In this document: positions 46,671 to 56,059 of the stretch, one piece after another
Layout: the number at the start of each line of letters is the position of its first letter
Numbering within the stretch: the stretch's first letter is position 1
From: Thermoanaerobacterium sp. RBIITD
GTDB lineage: Bacteria; Bacillota; Thermoanaerobacteria; Thermoanaerobacterales; Thermoanaerobacteraceae
NCBI RefSeq assembly: GCF_900205865.1
Contig: NZ_LT906662.1
Span: 1,178,001 to 1,242,000 of the forward strand
Reading direction: 5' to 3'
DNA: 64,000 nucleotides
Position numbers and translations under genes: made by a program
The notes under the pieces: generated by a model
What the model saw: the letters and a program-made list of their open reading frames with translations, nothing else
The model's database searches: none
What the model was told of the DNA's origin: nothing

Positions 46671-48272
46671 TTATATCAATCCTTTTACAGCCTTTGCTCT
46701 TAAGATACTATTTAGATTATTTAAGGATTCTACTGCTTCGTGTGGTATTTCTCTATCAGTATTTACAATCATTAATGCTGTTCCATCGCTTTTATTCGGG
46801 CTTACATGCATTGAAGAAATATTTATGCCAAAGTCTCCAAGGACATTTCCTATATGTCCGATAACACCTGGAATATCTTTATTTCTCACAAAAAGCATGT
46901 ATTCTGTAGGTTCGAAATTTACTTTATGCCCTAAATATTCTACTATCCTTATTTCATCACCATATGTTGTGCCGGCAAACTGTGATATTCCACCTTTTGT
47001 ATCGGTAATTTTTAATATTACAAGGCTTGAATAATGGTTTATCTCGTCTATCTTGCCTTCGATTACTTCTACACCCATCTCCTTTGCTCTAAGTCGTGCA
47101 TTTACAACGCTCACGCCTTCCTTTAAGGCAGGTTTTAAAAGGCCTTTTAATGCATGGAGTGTAACAACATCTGTATTATGCTGCGATATATGTCCTCTAT
47201 AAATTATTTCTACAGATGATATCGGTATATCATTTATCTGATAATACAGTGCACCCATTGCTTCACATAGTTTCATATAGGGTTTTAACTCACCAAATTC
47301 ATCTGCTTTTATATCAGGCAAATTCACTATGTTTCCGTAAAGTTTGCCGTTTAATGCTGTTACTACTTCTTTTGCAACTGAAATACCTACATTATTTTGA
47401 GCCTCTACTGTGGATGCGCCAAGATGCGGCGTTACAACTACATTTGGAAGCTCTAAAAGTTTATTATTAAAGTCTTGCTTTTCCCTATCATATGATGGTT
47501 CAACTTTAAATACGTCTAGTGCTGCTGCCGCGACAATCCCTTCTTTTAGCGCATTATATAGTGCATCTTCGTTTATAAGGCCTCCTCTTGCACAGTTGAC
47601 TATCCTGACGCCTCTTTTTACCTTTTTAAATTCTTCTTCATCAATTATATCTATGGTCTCTTCTGTCTTTGGTGTATGGATCGTAATAAAGTCGGATTCC
47701 TTTAATAATTCATCAAAGGTTACCTTTGTTGCACCATATTTTTCAAAGCGGCTGTCTCTAATATATGGGTCATATGCGATAACTTTCATGTTAAAAGCTG
47801 CAAGCCTCGTCGCGACAAGTGAGCCAATCCTTCCAAGGCCAATTATGCCAACAGTCTTTCCACTAAGCTCGACACCTTTAAATTTATTTCTTCGAAAATC
47901 ACCATTTATTGTTCCATTATATGCCTGCGGTATATTTCTCGCAATTGAAAGCATAAGGCCTATTGTATGCTCAGCCGCTGATATTATATTGCCTTCTGGT
48001 GTATTTACTACTATTATGCCTCTTTCTGTTGCTACATCGAGGTCGATATTATCGACACCATTTCCAGCTCTTCCTATAACTTTTAAGTTTTTTCCTCTTG
48101 TGATCAACTCTTTATCGACTTTTGTAACACTTCTTACAATAATAGCATCATAATCTTTTATAATATCAAGGAGTTCTTCCCGCGGTATGTCTAATCTAAA
48201 GTCGACGTCGACATACTCTTTTAGATATTCTAGGCCGCTATCCGCTATCCTTTCTGTTACTATTACTTTCAC
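46671..48272 (-). CDS. serA: D-3-phosphoglycerate dehydrogenase
   Basis: SerA oxidises 3-phosphoglycerate, the first step of serine synthesis. The 533-residue long form has substrate- and NAD-binding domains (GIIGLGRIGSLVATRL, NCARGGL, catalytic His in PHLGAST near residue 280), an intervening ASB domain (about 315-450) and a C-terminal ACT domain (about 455-525) for serine feedback. The start is GTG 48272 with AAAGGGGG. The aminotransferase gene lies 44 bases upstream in the same direction, probably co-transcribed. Confidence 0.95.
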   Translation of the reverse strand: MKVIVTERIADSGLEYLKEYVDVDFRLDIPREELLDIIKDYDAIIVRSVTKVDKELITRGKNLKVIGRAGNGVDNIDLDVATERGIIVVNTPEGNIISAAEHTIGLMLSIARNIPQAYNGTINGDFRRNKFKGVELSGKTVGIIGLGRIGSLVATRLAAFNMKVIAYDPYIRDSRFEKYGATKVTFDELLKESDFITIHTPKTEETIDIIDEEEFKKVKRGVRIVNCARGGLINEDALYNALKEGIVAAAALDVFKVEPSYDREKQDFNNKLLELPNVVVTPHLGASTVEAQNNVGISVAKEVVTALNGKLYGNIVNLPDIKADEFGELKPYMKLCEAMGALYYQINDIPISSVEIIYRGHISQHNTDVVTLHALKGLLKPALKEGVSVVNARLRAKEMGVEVIEGKIDEINHYSSLVILKITDTKGGISQFAGTTYGDEIRIVEYLGHKVNFEPTEYMLFVRNKDIPGVIGHIGNVLGDFGINISSMHVSPNKSDGTALMIVNTDREIPHEAVESLNNLNSILRAKAVKGLI

Positions 48273-48316
48273 AATATATCCCCCTTTGGATTTATTTCAT
48301 TATTATATGAACCTTT

Positions 48317-49408
48317 TTAGATCTGAAAAGATGATAATGCATCCTTTAGTGCTGCGAATGTTTTATCAATCATTTCTTCCGTTACGTATCCCATATGTCC
48401 AATGCGAATTATTTTTCCTTTAAGATGTGCCTGTCCACCAGTTATAAGGATGCCATAATTATCTGACATATATTTTATTATTTTGCCCGCTTCATACTCT
48501 TCTGGTACCTTAATTGCTGTTATAAGGTCTGATGATATTGATTCATCAGGAAAAAGTTCGAGACTTAATTCTTTTACAAAGTTTCTCACTCTTTGACCGA
48601 TTGAGGCTTGTTTTTTGTATACAGCTTCCATGCCAATATTAAGCAATAGATCTGTAGCTTTTTTAGTAGCCATAATAGTTGAAACTGCTGGTGTATATGG
48701 CGTATCAGGCTTATCCTTTAAAACACCTTTTCTCGCCTTTTTAAGGTCAAAATAAAACTTAGGTAAATCTGATTCTTCTGCCATTTTCCATGCTCTTTCA
48801 CTTAAAGATACAAAACTTAATCCCGGCGGTGACATGAGGCATTTCTGTGAACATGTCACAACAGCATCTAATCCCCATGCATCCATCTCGAGAGGTATAC
48901 CCCCAAGCGAACTTACAGCATCTACTACAATTGGTATATTATATTTTTTCGCGACTTCTGAAATTGATTTAATATCGTTTGTAACACCTGTTGATGTCTC
49001 ATTCTGTGTTACGAGCAATGCCTTATAACTTGTTTTTTTAAGAGTATCTTCTAATCTTTCTAGGTCAACTGCATTGCCCCATCCAAAATCAATGATTTCT
49101 GAATTGAGTCCGTAAGTCTTTGTTATTTCATAAAATCTCTCACCAAAATGCCCTATACTGGCAATTAGAACTCTGTCGCCTCTTTTAAAAAGATTTGCTA
49201 TAACTGCTTCCATGCCGCCTGTACCTGATGATGTAAGCGTCATGACTTCCATATTTGTTTTAAATATCTTTTTAAGATTTGAATTAAGACATGAAAAAAG
49301 TTCATAGAACTCTGGTGTCCTATGGTGTAATGGTTGAAGATGACATACATCTAAAACATCGCTGGGTACCATCGTTGGCCCTGGCGTCATAAGAATTTTT
49401 CCATTCAT
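48317..49408 (-). CDS. Class V aminotransferase (serine-pyruvate / alanine-glyoxylate type)
   Basis: The 363-residue pyridoxal-phosphate enzyme begins KILMTPGPTMVPSDV and HHRTPEF, typical of the serine-pyruvate/alanine-glyoxylate subgroup. The PLP lysine lies in TCSQKCLMSPPGL near residue 195, and SGTGGMEA binds the cofactor phosphate. Paired with serA in many Clostridia and archaea, it may perform the phosphoserine or serine-forming transamination in place of SerC; the direct substrate is not provable here. A perfect palindrome at 49483-49503 lies in its promoter region. Confidence 0.88.
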   Translation of the reverse strand: MNGKILMTPGPTMVPSDVLDVCHLQPLHHRTPEFYELFSCLNSNLKKIFKTNMEVMTLTSSGTGGMEAVIANLFKRGDRVLIASIGHFGERFYEITKTYGLNSEIIDFGWGNAVDLERLEDTLKKTSYKALLVTQNETSTGVTNDIKSISEVAKKYNIPIVVDAVSSLGGIPLEMDAWGLDAVVTCSQKCLMSPPGLSFVSLSERAWKMAEESDLPKFYFDLKKARKGVLKDKPDTPYTPAVSTIMATKKATDLLLNIGMEAVYKKQASIGQRVRNFVKELSLELFPDESISSDLITAIKVPEEYEAGKIIKYMSDNYGILITGGQAHLKGKIIRIGHMGYVTEEMIDKTFAALKDALSSFQI

Positions 49409-49482
49409 TTTCTCACACCCTACATAAATATTTATTTAATATGATAAACTATTAAAGGGAAAAATGCAATAGGAAAATACAT

Positions 49483-49503
49483 TTGTCTACTATTAGTAGA
49501 CAA
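49483..49503. promoter_or_regulatory. Perfect 21-base palindromic operator upstream of the aminotransferase-serA pair
   Basis: Arms TTGTCTACTA (49483-49492) and TAGTAGACAA (49494-49503) flank one T. On the minus strand TTGATA and TATTAA (about 49515-49543) form a plausible promoter just upstream, so the palindrome covers the transcription start. No U-run follows. It is a strong candidate repressor site; the regulator is not in the window as far as I can tell. Confidence 0.65.
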
Positions 49504-49608
49504 TATGATTAATATAATCATTTTCTTATATATCAAAAAATATTACCTTGTATAATTCTTTTTTTCAACAGGTTCAATAAATTGAGCTTCTAAAAATTAA
49601 AAAGATAG

Positions 49609-49650
49609 ATAAAAAAGCCTTATGTAATGAATTTGAATTACATAAGGCTT
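49609..49650 (-). terminator. Strong terminator of the subtilase gene
   Basis: Perfect 14-base arms AAGCCTTATGTAAT (49615-49628) / ATTACATAAGGCTT (49637-49650) with an 8-base loop; TTTTTTATC follows on the minus strand. Confidence 0.92.
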
Positions 49651-49728
49651 AGCTTGAAAGTGCAATATGTTTCGCATCTTACGCTTTTACAGATATTTGT
49701 GGCCCAAAGGCCATGCCATCAGTATGAT

Positions 49729-52700
49729 TTATATTCTTCCGAGCTGTTTTAGCATCCTTAAAATCATTGCTGCCGCCATTGCCCTTGTTGATGTACCATC
49801 AGGCGACAATGTTTCAGAATCAGTACCTTGGATAAGGCCATTTATAACACCTATTGCCATTGAGTCCTTCGCCCAATCCTGTACTTTCCCATTGTCTCTA
49901 AACTTGTTAAGTTCTGCCGCATTTCCTGTTGGTAAGAACTGAGCTACTTTATTGGCTCTTAATGCATTAACTATCATAGCGGTCATTTCCTGTCTTGATA
50001 TTTCTGCATTTGGCCTAAATGTCCCATCTTCATAACCTGATGTTAATCCGACTTGTTTTGCAGCTTCAACTGCACCATAATACCAGTCACTGGATTTTAC
50101 ATCTTTAAAAGATGGTATATTTGCATTATTTCCATCTATGGCAAGAGCTCTAGTAAGCATTGATATGAATTCTGCTCTTGTAACAGCTTTATCTGGCTTA
50201 AATGTATTATCTTCATATCCTGATATTATGTCACGGGATGCAAGTACTTTAATATCATCCTTTGCCCAATTTGATGCAGTATCAGAGAAATTAATATCTT
50301 TTGCCATCAAAGCGTATTCTGAGAAATGTGTAAGATTTACAGTCACTGTATTATTTGTAGTATCAACTGTACCACCTACAGATTCCCATCTTCCATCTTT
50401 ATAAGTAAATACAGATATCAATCTCTCATCTATGCCATTTAAGTTTTTGTCATCATACTTAAATACTGCTTTTACAGGCTTGCTTGGTTGTACACCATTT
50501 GTATCTATTTCATAGGCACTTCCTATTAATTTAATATTTGAGGTCTTATTTATATCTTCTACTTTTAATGGTGTTATTTTTAATGTCACTTCACCATTGA
50601 ATGTGCCGTCAGCAAAAGTCATTGATAAATCTTTTGCAGCTGTTTCAACGGAAGCACCGTCAATAGGAACTTTTACGGTTTTGCTTTCTGTTGAGGTATT
50701 ATCACCTGTTGTTGGTATTTCCCCTGTGCCACTTGATGGTGGGTTTGTACTTCCGCCGCTTGAAGGTAGTGTCGAACCGCCGCCTCCTCCACCTGGTTGT
50801 GATACTTCATTTACCTTTATATTGACAGTTGTTGAAACACTGCCATATGTTATGTCAAGGACTGTTTCACCTTTGCTTAAGCCTTTTACTAGGCCTTTAT
50901 CAACAGAGGCAATACTTGAATCTTTTACAACGTATGTCGCATCATTTGTAATATCTGTCGTTGTTCCATTAGAATAATTTGCAGTAATTTTTAGCTGAAC
51001 TGTATCACCTTTATTTAATTCTACTTTTTCATGATCTGAAACTATATTCTTCAGTGTCACACTCTTTGGTAATGCATTTACACTGACGTTTATCCTCGTT
51101 AACATATTACCATCTTTGTCGTTTACCACAATTAATCCTGCATAATTTGACGGTGTTTCAGGTATTGTCATCTTCGCATTCATACTGCCTGTTTCATTTT
51201 GCTTTATTGTCTCGCTGCCAGTTACAGTCATATCTGACCCTTTAACAGCATCACTTGCAAACAGTGCTTTCTTTGAAAGATTTACAGTCGCTTTACCAGA
51301 TGGCACTGCAAATGCATTTACATCAAGTATATATGTTCCTGCTGGCAAGGCTTTAAGCTTTATACTTTCATTAGAATCCCCATCTGCGTCCATTGCATAT
51401 TGTGATAGCGACTTATCATCGTCATTTAACTTAAATAGATACAAGTCAAGGTCATCAGCAGGATTGTCATCGCTAATAGATACTTCATAGACAAAATTAG
51501 GATTATCTTTTGTTACTTTAAAAAACTCAATATATCCATGTCCAAAAAGATCTGTGTCACTATCACTATTAACATCTATCACAGGATGTGTAACTTTAGG
51601 CGGTGTATTTAAATCAACCAGACCTGTTCCTACATATTTCACGTCTTGATCTGCATCAGTTAAATTTGTAAGACTAAACTGCTTTTCAAGATTTGTACCT
51701 ACTTCACCTGATTCACTCCAAGTATCAGGTTTTGGAACAAGTCCTGTCAGCATGAATTTCAAATCATACTGTGCAACTGGGACTGATGATGCAAAACTTT
51801 CATATACATTTACTTCCCAAACACCTGGAAGTGGATTATATACCGATCTTGTAACAGTTGGCGTATCAGGTGTTGTATATAATATTTCGTTAGGATTATA
51901 TTCTATGCCATTTGGATCAAATAGTGTTGCTCTGATCCTTCCAACACCTTTTTCTGTTTCAAGTGATGTCAAATCGATCTTAAAACTCTTTACACCGTCA
52001 GGTACTCTATAGAAATGCCTTGTATAATGTGATACAGGTACTTCTCCTTTTGTATCGCTTAAATACAATGAATCTTTATCAAGGTTAGTTGGAACAACAA
52101 TTGTAACGGGTATCGAACCATCTATCAACTTTGTAGCTGGATCATCAAGTGTAATTACACCACTATTTAATCCAGGCTGTAATTTTGATTTATCTATTGA
52201 TAAAACTACATTACCAATCTGACCCGCTGGTATATTTAATGTAGATTTATCTAATGATATATACCCTATACTATTTGAAATGTTAAGGGTAATATCAGTG
52301 CTTCCATCGTTTTTGATATATGCATTAACAGTATCAGGTATATTGCCGTTTCTTACGTATACACCTGTTGTGTTTGTGATTTTTTCCTTGTAATCTGTAG
52401 CAACTTCTATGTCGTCCTTAGTAGCACCAAGTTTATTCTTAATATAATCATATGCGGCAACAACATCGGGAAGTCCGCCACCTTCTTCGACAGGTGCATA
52501 ATCGCCGATATGTCTAGCCGTCTTGATCAAGGCTTCACTTACAAGTTCTGGATCTAACCTGTCATTAGGTCCAATTAGTTTATCTTTTCTGGCTGCTGAT
52601 AATAGAAGTGCTGATAAACCAGATGTCTGTGGTGCTGCCATACTTGTTCCCTGATATAGATCATATGGTCCTCTGTATTGGCCTCCTGCCCACACATCCC

Positions 52701-54477
52701 ATTCCGGTACACTTGATATAGCAGAACCAGGTGTTATGATAGTAGGCTTTAATCCACCATCTTCTCTTGGACCAACAGATGAGAAATACCAAAGTCCATC
52801 ACCTGGAACATTATATCCATATTCGAGCCATGTATCGTGTGAAATATATGCGCCAGAGGTAATTGCTTCTGTGCTGTCGCCAGGTGCACCAATTGAATTT
52901 ATGCCAGGTCCTTCATTACCTGCTGATATAGAAAATATTATATGATATTTTTTTGAAAGTTCATTTGCAAGCTGTGATTCTGGTGATGTTCCATCATTTA
53001 TATCTGGCGATGAGCCAAGGCTCATATTCACTATGTCTGCGCCATTCTTAGCTGCATACTCCATAGCAGCCATAATGCCTGATGTTGCACCACCGACATT
53101 CGTGCCAAGTGCTTTTAATGCCATCACCTTCGCACCTGGAGCTAATCCTCTTAAGCTTCCACTCCCGGTAGATATGCCTGCAACATGTGTACCATGTGAG
53201 CCACCTGGAAAACCTAAATTTGCAATGTATACACCATTGTCTCCTTTGAATATGCCTGTTAAGACAAAATTCATCTTTGCTGGTGGCGCACCTTCTGGTA
53301 CATTTGGATCATTAGGAAATGAAGCTACAAAGGGTGTATTAAGCTTTTCTATTCCATCTTTATATGGTATAAGAGGTGTATCATCAGCAATGTTGTTGTT
53401 TTGATTTGTGTCAACAGCTACTATATCGGGTGAACCATTTCCATCGATGTCGATACCTAAGACATAATAATTGTCAGTCTTATCACCATCTCGGTTGAAA
53501 TCAAAACCTGTATTAGCTCCAGGTCTATATCCAAAATATATTTCATTAGGAAATATATTTTCATGGAGCTCTCCTACATAAACCTTTGCTCCGTCAGGAA
53601 TGACGTCAGGCATCTTAATATATGTACCTGTATCTGGGATGTATACTTCTTTGTAGACTTCATTGTATACTTCACCATATACAGATTGATTAACAGTATT
53701 AATAGTAGTTAGTTTTAAAGCATTTAAAATATCATTGTATGCCTTATTTTCTACATTTGGCTTTATTGTAATTGCTGGGCTACCATAGACATCACTATAT
53801 ACTGATTGAACTGTTGTCTCGATATTTAATGAAACATCTCCCTCTCCAGTGAAGTCCTGCCAATCGATCACCTTTATATCTCCATCTGCATTTTGAAGCA
53901 TCTCATGGATAGGATCTACGCCAGTATCTATTATGGCAATTGTTACACCTTTCCCGTCATATCCCATTTGGTAGAATTTATCCGCATTTGTATCATCCTC
54001 TGTTGATTCAACATCTGGTTTAAACGGAAGTTTATTTACATAATTTATTGGATTTCTTTCTTTTGGATCAACATTATAGATATTATCAAGCGATATGCCT
54101 TTGATGCCTGTCACATTCAATAACTTTGATAGGTTATTCTCATTAATATCCAATGTGAATATATTGTCGCCTACCTTTTTGGATGTACCAATTTTATTTA
54201 ATTGGCTTGTCAAATCTGTTCCATCGGATAGAATAACTAAGTTATATGAATGTGAAGTAGTTAATAGGCCATTCGTCAATGGACCATTTTGTTTTGCATT
54301 TTGTGGTAACCTAATTCCATTTAGAGAATTGATAAAATTAGTTACCTCTTGTTTATCATTTGAGAAAAATTTTATTGCATTTTGATTTGTATTAAATATC
54401 TCGGCATTGGCATATGAGCCAATTGTCCCAAATACCATAAGAAATGTTAGGATTAACACTAAAAGTTTTTTTCTCAT
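49729..54477 (-). CDS. Giant SLH-anchored S8 (subtilisin-like) serine protease
   Basis: A 1582-residue exported protease: signal (1-25), a propeptide-like region, then the S8 catalytic triad D184 (AIIDTGVD), H428 (GSHGTHVAG) and S612 (GTSMAAPQ), with oxyanion N521. The D-to-H interval is 244 residues against about 30 in subtilisin; it contains SVYGEVYNEVYKEVY and a DFNRDGDKTD / DIDGNGSPD stretch like calcium loops. Beta domains, a Big_2 Ig-like domain (about 1180-1255), a Gly/Ser/Pro linker (about 1260-1300) and three C-terminal SLH repeats (about 1395-1575; VTRAE, ISRQE, STRAM) follow. It should be wall-bound and degrade external protein. Confidence 0.9.
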   Translation of the reverse strand: MRKKLLVLILTFLMVFGTIGSYANAEIFNTNQNAIKFFSNDKQEVTNFINSLNGIRLPQNAKQNGPLTNGLLTTSHSYNLVILSDGTDLTSQLNKIGTSKKVGDNIFTLDINENNLSKLLNVTGIKGISLDNIYNVDPKERNPINYVNKLPFKPDVESTEDDTNADKFYQMGYDGKGVTIAIIDTGVDPIHEMLQNADGDIKVIDWQDFTGEGDVSLNIETTVQSVYSDVYGSPAITIKPNVENKAYNDILNALKLTTINTVNQSVYGEVYNEVYKEVYIPDTGTYIKMPDVIPDGAKVYVGELHENIFPNEIYFGYRPGANTGFDFNRDGDKTDNYYVLGIDIDGNGSPDIVAVDTNQNNNIADDTPLIPYKDGIEKLNTPFVASFPNDPNVPEGAPPAKMNFVLTGIFKGDNGVYIANLGFPGGSHGTHVAGISTGSGSLRGLAPGAKVMALKALGTNVGGATSGIMAAMEYAAKNGADIVNMSLGSSPDINDGTSPESQLANELSKKYHIIFSISAGNEGPGINSIGAPGDSTEAITSGAYISHDTWLEYGYNVPGDGLWYFSSVGPREDGGLKPTIITPGSAISSVPEWDVWAGGQYRGPYDLYQGTSMAAPQTSGLSALLLSAARKDKLIGPNDRLDPELVSEALIKTARHIGDYAPVEEGGGLPDVVAAYDYIKNKLGATKDDIEVATDYKEKITNTTGVYVRNGNIPDTVNAYIKNDGSTDITLNISNSIGYISLDKSTLNIPAGQIGNVVLSIDKSKLQPGLNSGVITLDDPATKLIDGSIPVTIVVPTNLDKDSLYLSDTKGEVPVSHYTRHFYRVPDGVKSFKIDLTSLETEKGVGRIRATLFDPNGIEYNPNEILYTTPDTPTVTRSVYNPLPGVWEVNVYESFASSVPVAQYDLKFMLTGLVPKPDTWSESGEVGTNLEKQFSLTNLTDADQDVKYVGTGLVDLNTPPKVTHPVIDVNSDSDTDLFGHGYIEFFKVTKDNPNFVYEVSISDDNPADDLDLYLFKLNDDDKSLSQYAMDADGDSNESIKLKALPAGTYILDVNAFAVPSGKATVNLSKKALFASDAVKGSDMTVTGSETIKQNETGSMNAKMTIPETPSNYAGLIVVNDKDGNMLTRINVSVNALPKSVTLKNIVSDHEKVELNKGDTVQLKITANYSNGTTTDITNDATYVVKDSSIASVDKGLVKGLSKGETVLDITYGSVSTTVNIKVNEVSQPGGGGGGSTLPSSGGSTNPPSSGTGEIPTTGDNTSTESKTVKVPIDGASVETAAKDLSMTFADGTFNGEVTLKITPLKVEDINKTSNIKLIGSAYEIDTNGVQPSKPVKAVFKYDDKNLNGIDERLISVFTYKDGRWESVGGTVDTTNNTVTVNLTHFSEYALMAKDINFSDTASNWAKDDIKVLASRDIISGYEDNTFKPDKAVTRAEFISMLTRALAIDGNNANIPSFKDVKSSDWYYGAVEAAKQVGLTSGYEDGTFRPNAEISRQEMTAMIVNALRANKVAQFLPTGNAAELNKFRDNGKVQDWAKDSMAIGVINGLIQGTDSETLSPDGTSTRAMAAAMILRMLKQLGRI

Positions 54478-54810
54478 TACCTTAACCCCCTTTTATATTT
54501 ATTATTTGTAAAAACTATCCTCCCTCCTAATAAAATCTATATCAAGGCATATGCCATGATAGCTGTATAATTATACTTGATTTTTAAGCTGATATTCGAA
54601 GTGTTTTATTTAAATATATTAATATTTATTAACCATTTGTTTCCTATTTATGATTTATATTCTATAACATAAACAAATATTATGCAATAGGTATTATTAA
54701 AATTTTATTTTTTCGATTTTTCTATTATTTGCATAATAATTTTAACTATAATATATTTTTATTATTACAACTTTTTTATAAATACATGTTTTATTAAGAT
54801 ATTCAATAAA
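54478..54810 (-). other. Leader region of the subtilase gene with palindrome
   Basis: No gene. A 22-base near-perfect palindrome centred on GGCATATGCC lies at 54540-54561 with one mismatched pair. The rest is very AT-rich. Confidence 0.5.
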
Positions 54811-54850
54811 AAACAAGCCGCCCCTAATTCTTTATTAAAAAGGGACGGTT
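54811..54850 (-). terminator. Terminator of the glycerate kinase gene
   Basis: AACCGTCCC / GGGGCGGCTT hairpin with a G-U pair and a bulge, followed by GTTTTTTATT on the minus strand. Confidence 0.8.
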
Positions 54851-54856
54851 CTTCTT

Positions 54857-55990
54857 TCAACTCTGTACAAACACTATTAAAGTTCGCATTATATCCTCTA
54901 TCCTATTTTTTATTAGTTCTTCTGTATTTATCATTGCATCTTTTAGTGTCATGGGTCTATCGACTATACTGAATAAGGATGTAACGCCTATTTTATAGAG
55001 GTCTTTATAGTTGCGTCCCAACCCGCCTGACAATATTATTACAGGTTTTTGATATTTCTTTGCAAGTTTCGCTATACCTGCCGGTGCTTTTCCAAAGGCT
55101 GTTTGGTAATCTGTATTACCCTCGCCGGTAATTACAATATCTGATGATTTTATTTTCTCCTCCATTTTTGCAACTTCCATTACTATCTCTATGCCAGGCC
55201 TTAGGTTTGCATTGAGAAATGCCATGAGTCCGAAGCCAAGTCCACCTGCGGCACCTGCACCGGGGTATTCTGACATATCCTTGCCAATCGCTTTTTCCAC
55301 AATATCTGCATAGTGCCTTAAATTCTTATCAAGCAGATCTACCATTTCAGGTGTTGCACCTTTTTGCGGTCCATACACATAAGATGCACCTCTTTCACCG
55401 CACAATGGATTATCCACATCAGATGCGACTGTGAATTTGCTTTCATAAATTCTTTTATCAATGTTGGTTAAATCTATGCTAACTAATTTGTCAAGATTTC
55501 CTCCGCCATATTGTATGTTATTTCCATCTTTGCTGAGAAGTTTAACACCAAGTGCCTGTGCCATTCCGGCACCACCATCATTTGTTGAGCTTCCTCCCAC
55601 ACCTATTATGAAATTGCGGCATCCATTGTCAAGGGCGGCTTTTATCACCTCACCAACACCATATGTAGTTGTAAAAAGAGGATTCCTTTTATCCTCTGGT
55701 ACAAGGTAAAGACCTGATGATGCAGCCATTTCAATGACAGCTGTTCCATCATTTAGAATCCCGTAATATGCCCTAACTCTTTCTCCAAGTGGCCCTGTTA
55801 CATCTACGCCAATGATCCTGCCGCCGGCAGAGACAACCATCGCCTCTACAGTGCCTTCGCCGCCATCAGCTATAGGAACTTCTAATATTTCTGCATCAAT
55901 AGCCCTTTTTATCCCTTCCTTTAAAGCATTACATACATCTTTTGATGATAAACTCCCTTTAAAGGAATCGGGCGCTAATAATATCTTCAT
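54857..55990 (-). CDS. garK: Glycerate kinase
   Basis: The 377-residue GarK/GlxK-family enzyme phosphorylates glycerate using ATP. It begins KILLAPDSFKGSLSS and has IADGGEGTVEA, IGVGGSSTNDGGAGMAQALG and ITGEGNTDYQT, all hallmarks of this family. Product position (2- or 3-phosphoglycerate) differs between members and cannot be told here; 2-phosphoglycerate is commonest in this family. With serA and a serine-pyruvate-type aminotransferase nearby, it could help serine-glycerate turnover, though the genes are not in one operon. Confidence 0.92.
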   Translation of the reverse strand: MKILLAPDSFKGSLSSKDVCNALKEGIKRAIDAEILEVPIADGGEGTVEAMVVSAGGRIIGVDVTGPLGERVRAYYGILNDGTAVIEMAASSGLYLVPEDKRNPLFTTTYGVGEVIKAALDNGCRNFIIGVGGSSTNDGGAGMAQALGVKLLSKDGNNIQYGGGNLDKLVSIDLTNIDKRIYESKFTVASDVDNPLCGERGASYVYGPQKGATPEMVDLLDKNLRHYADIVEKAIGKDMSEYPGAGAAGGLGFGLMAFLNANLRPGIEIVMEVAKMEEKIKSSDIVITGEGNTDYQTAFGKAPAGIAKLAKKYQKPVIILSGGLGRNYKDLYKIGVTSLFSIVDRPMTLKDAMINTEELIKNRIEDIMRTLIVFVQS

Positions 55991-56059
55991 AAATTACCGA
56001 CCGTTCCTTTCCTATGTGCTAGGCATTCTACTTACCATAGCTCAATTACTGCAGCCCTT

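Noticed and set aside
47410-48153. 247-residue plus-strand ORF opposite serA
   Set aside because: It is a shadow of serA; Ser/Leu/Ile-rich composition and no known motif or ribosome site.
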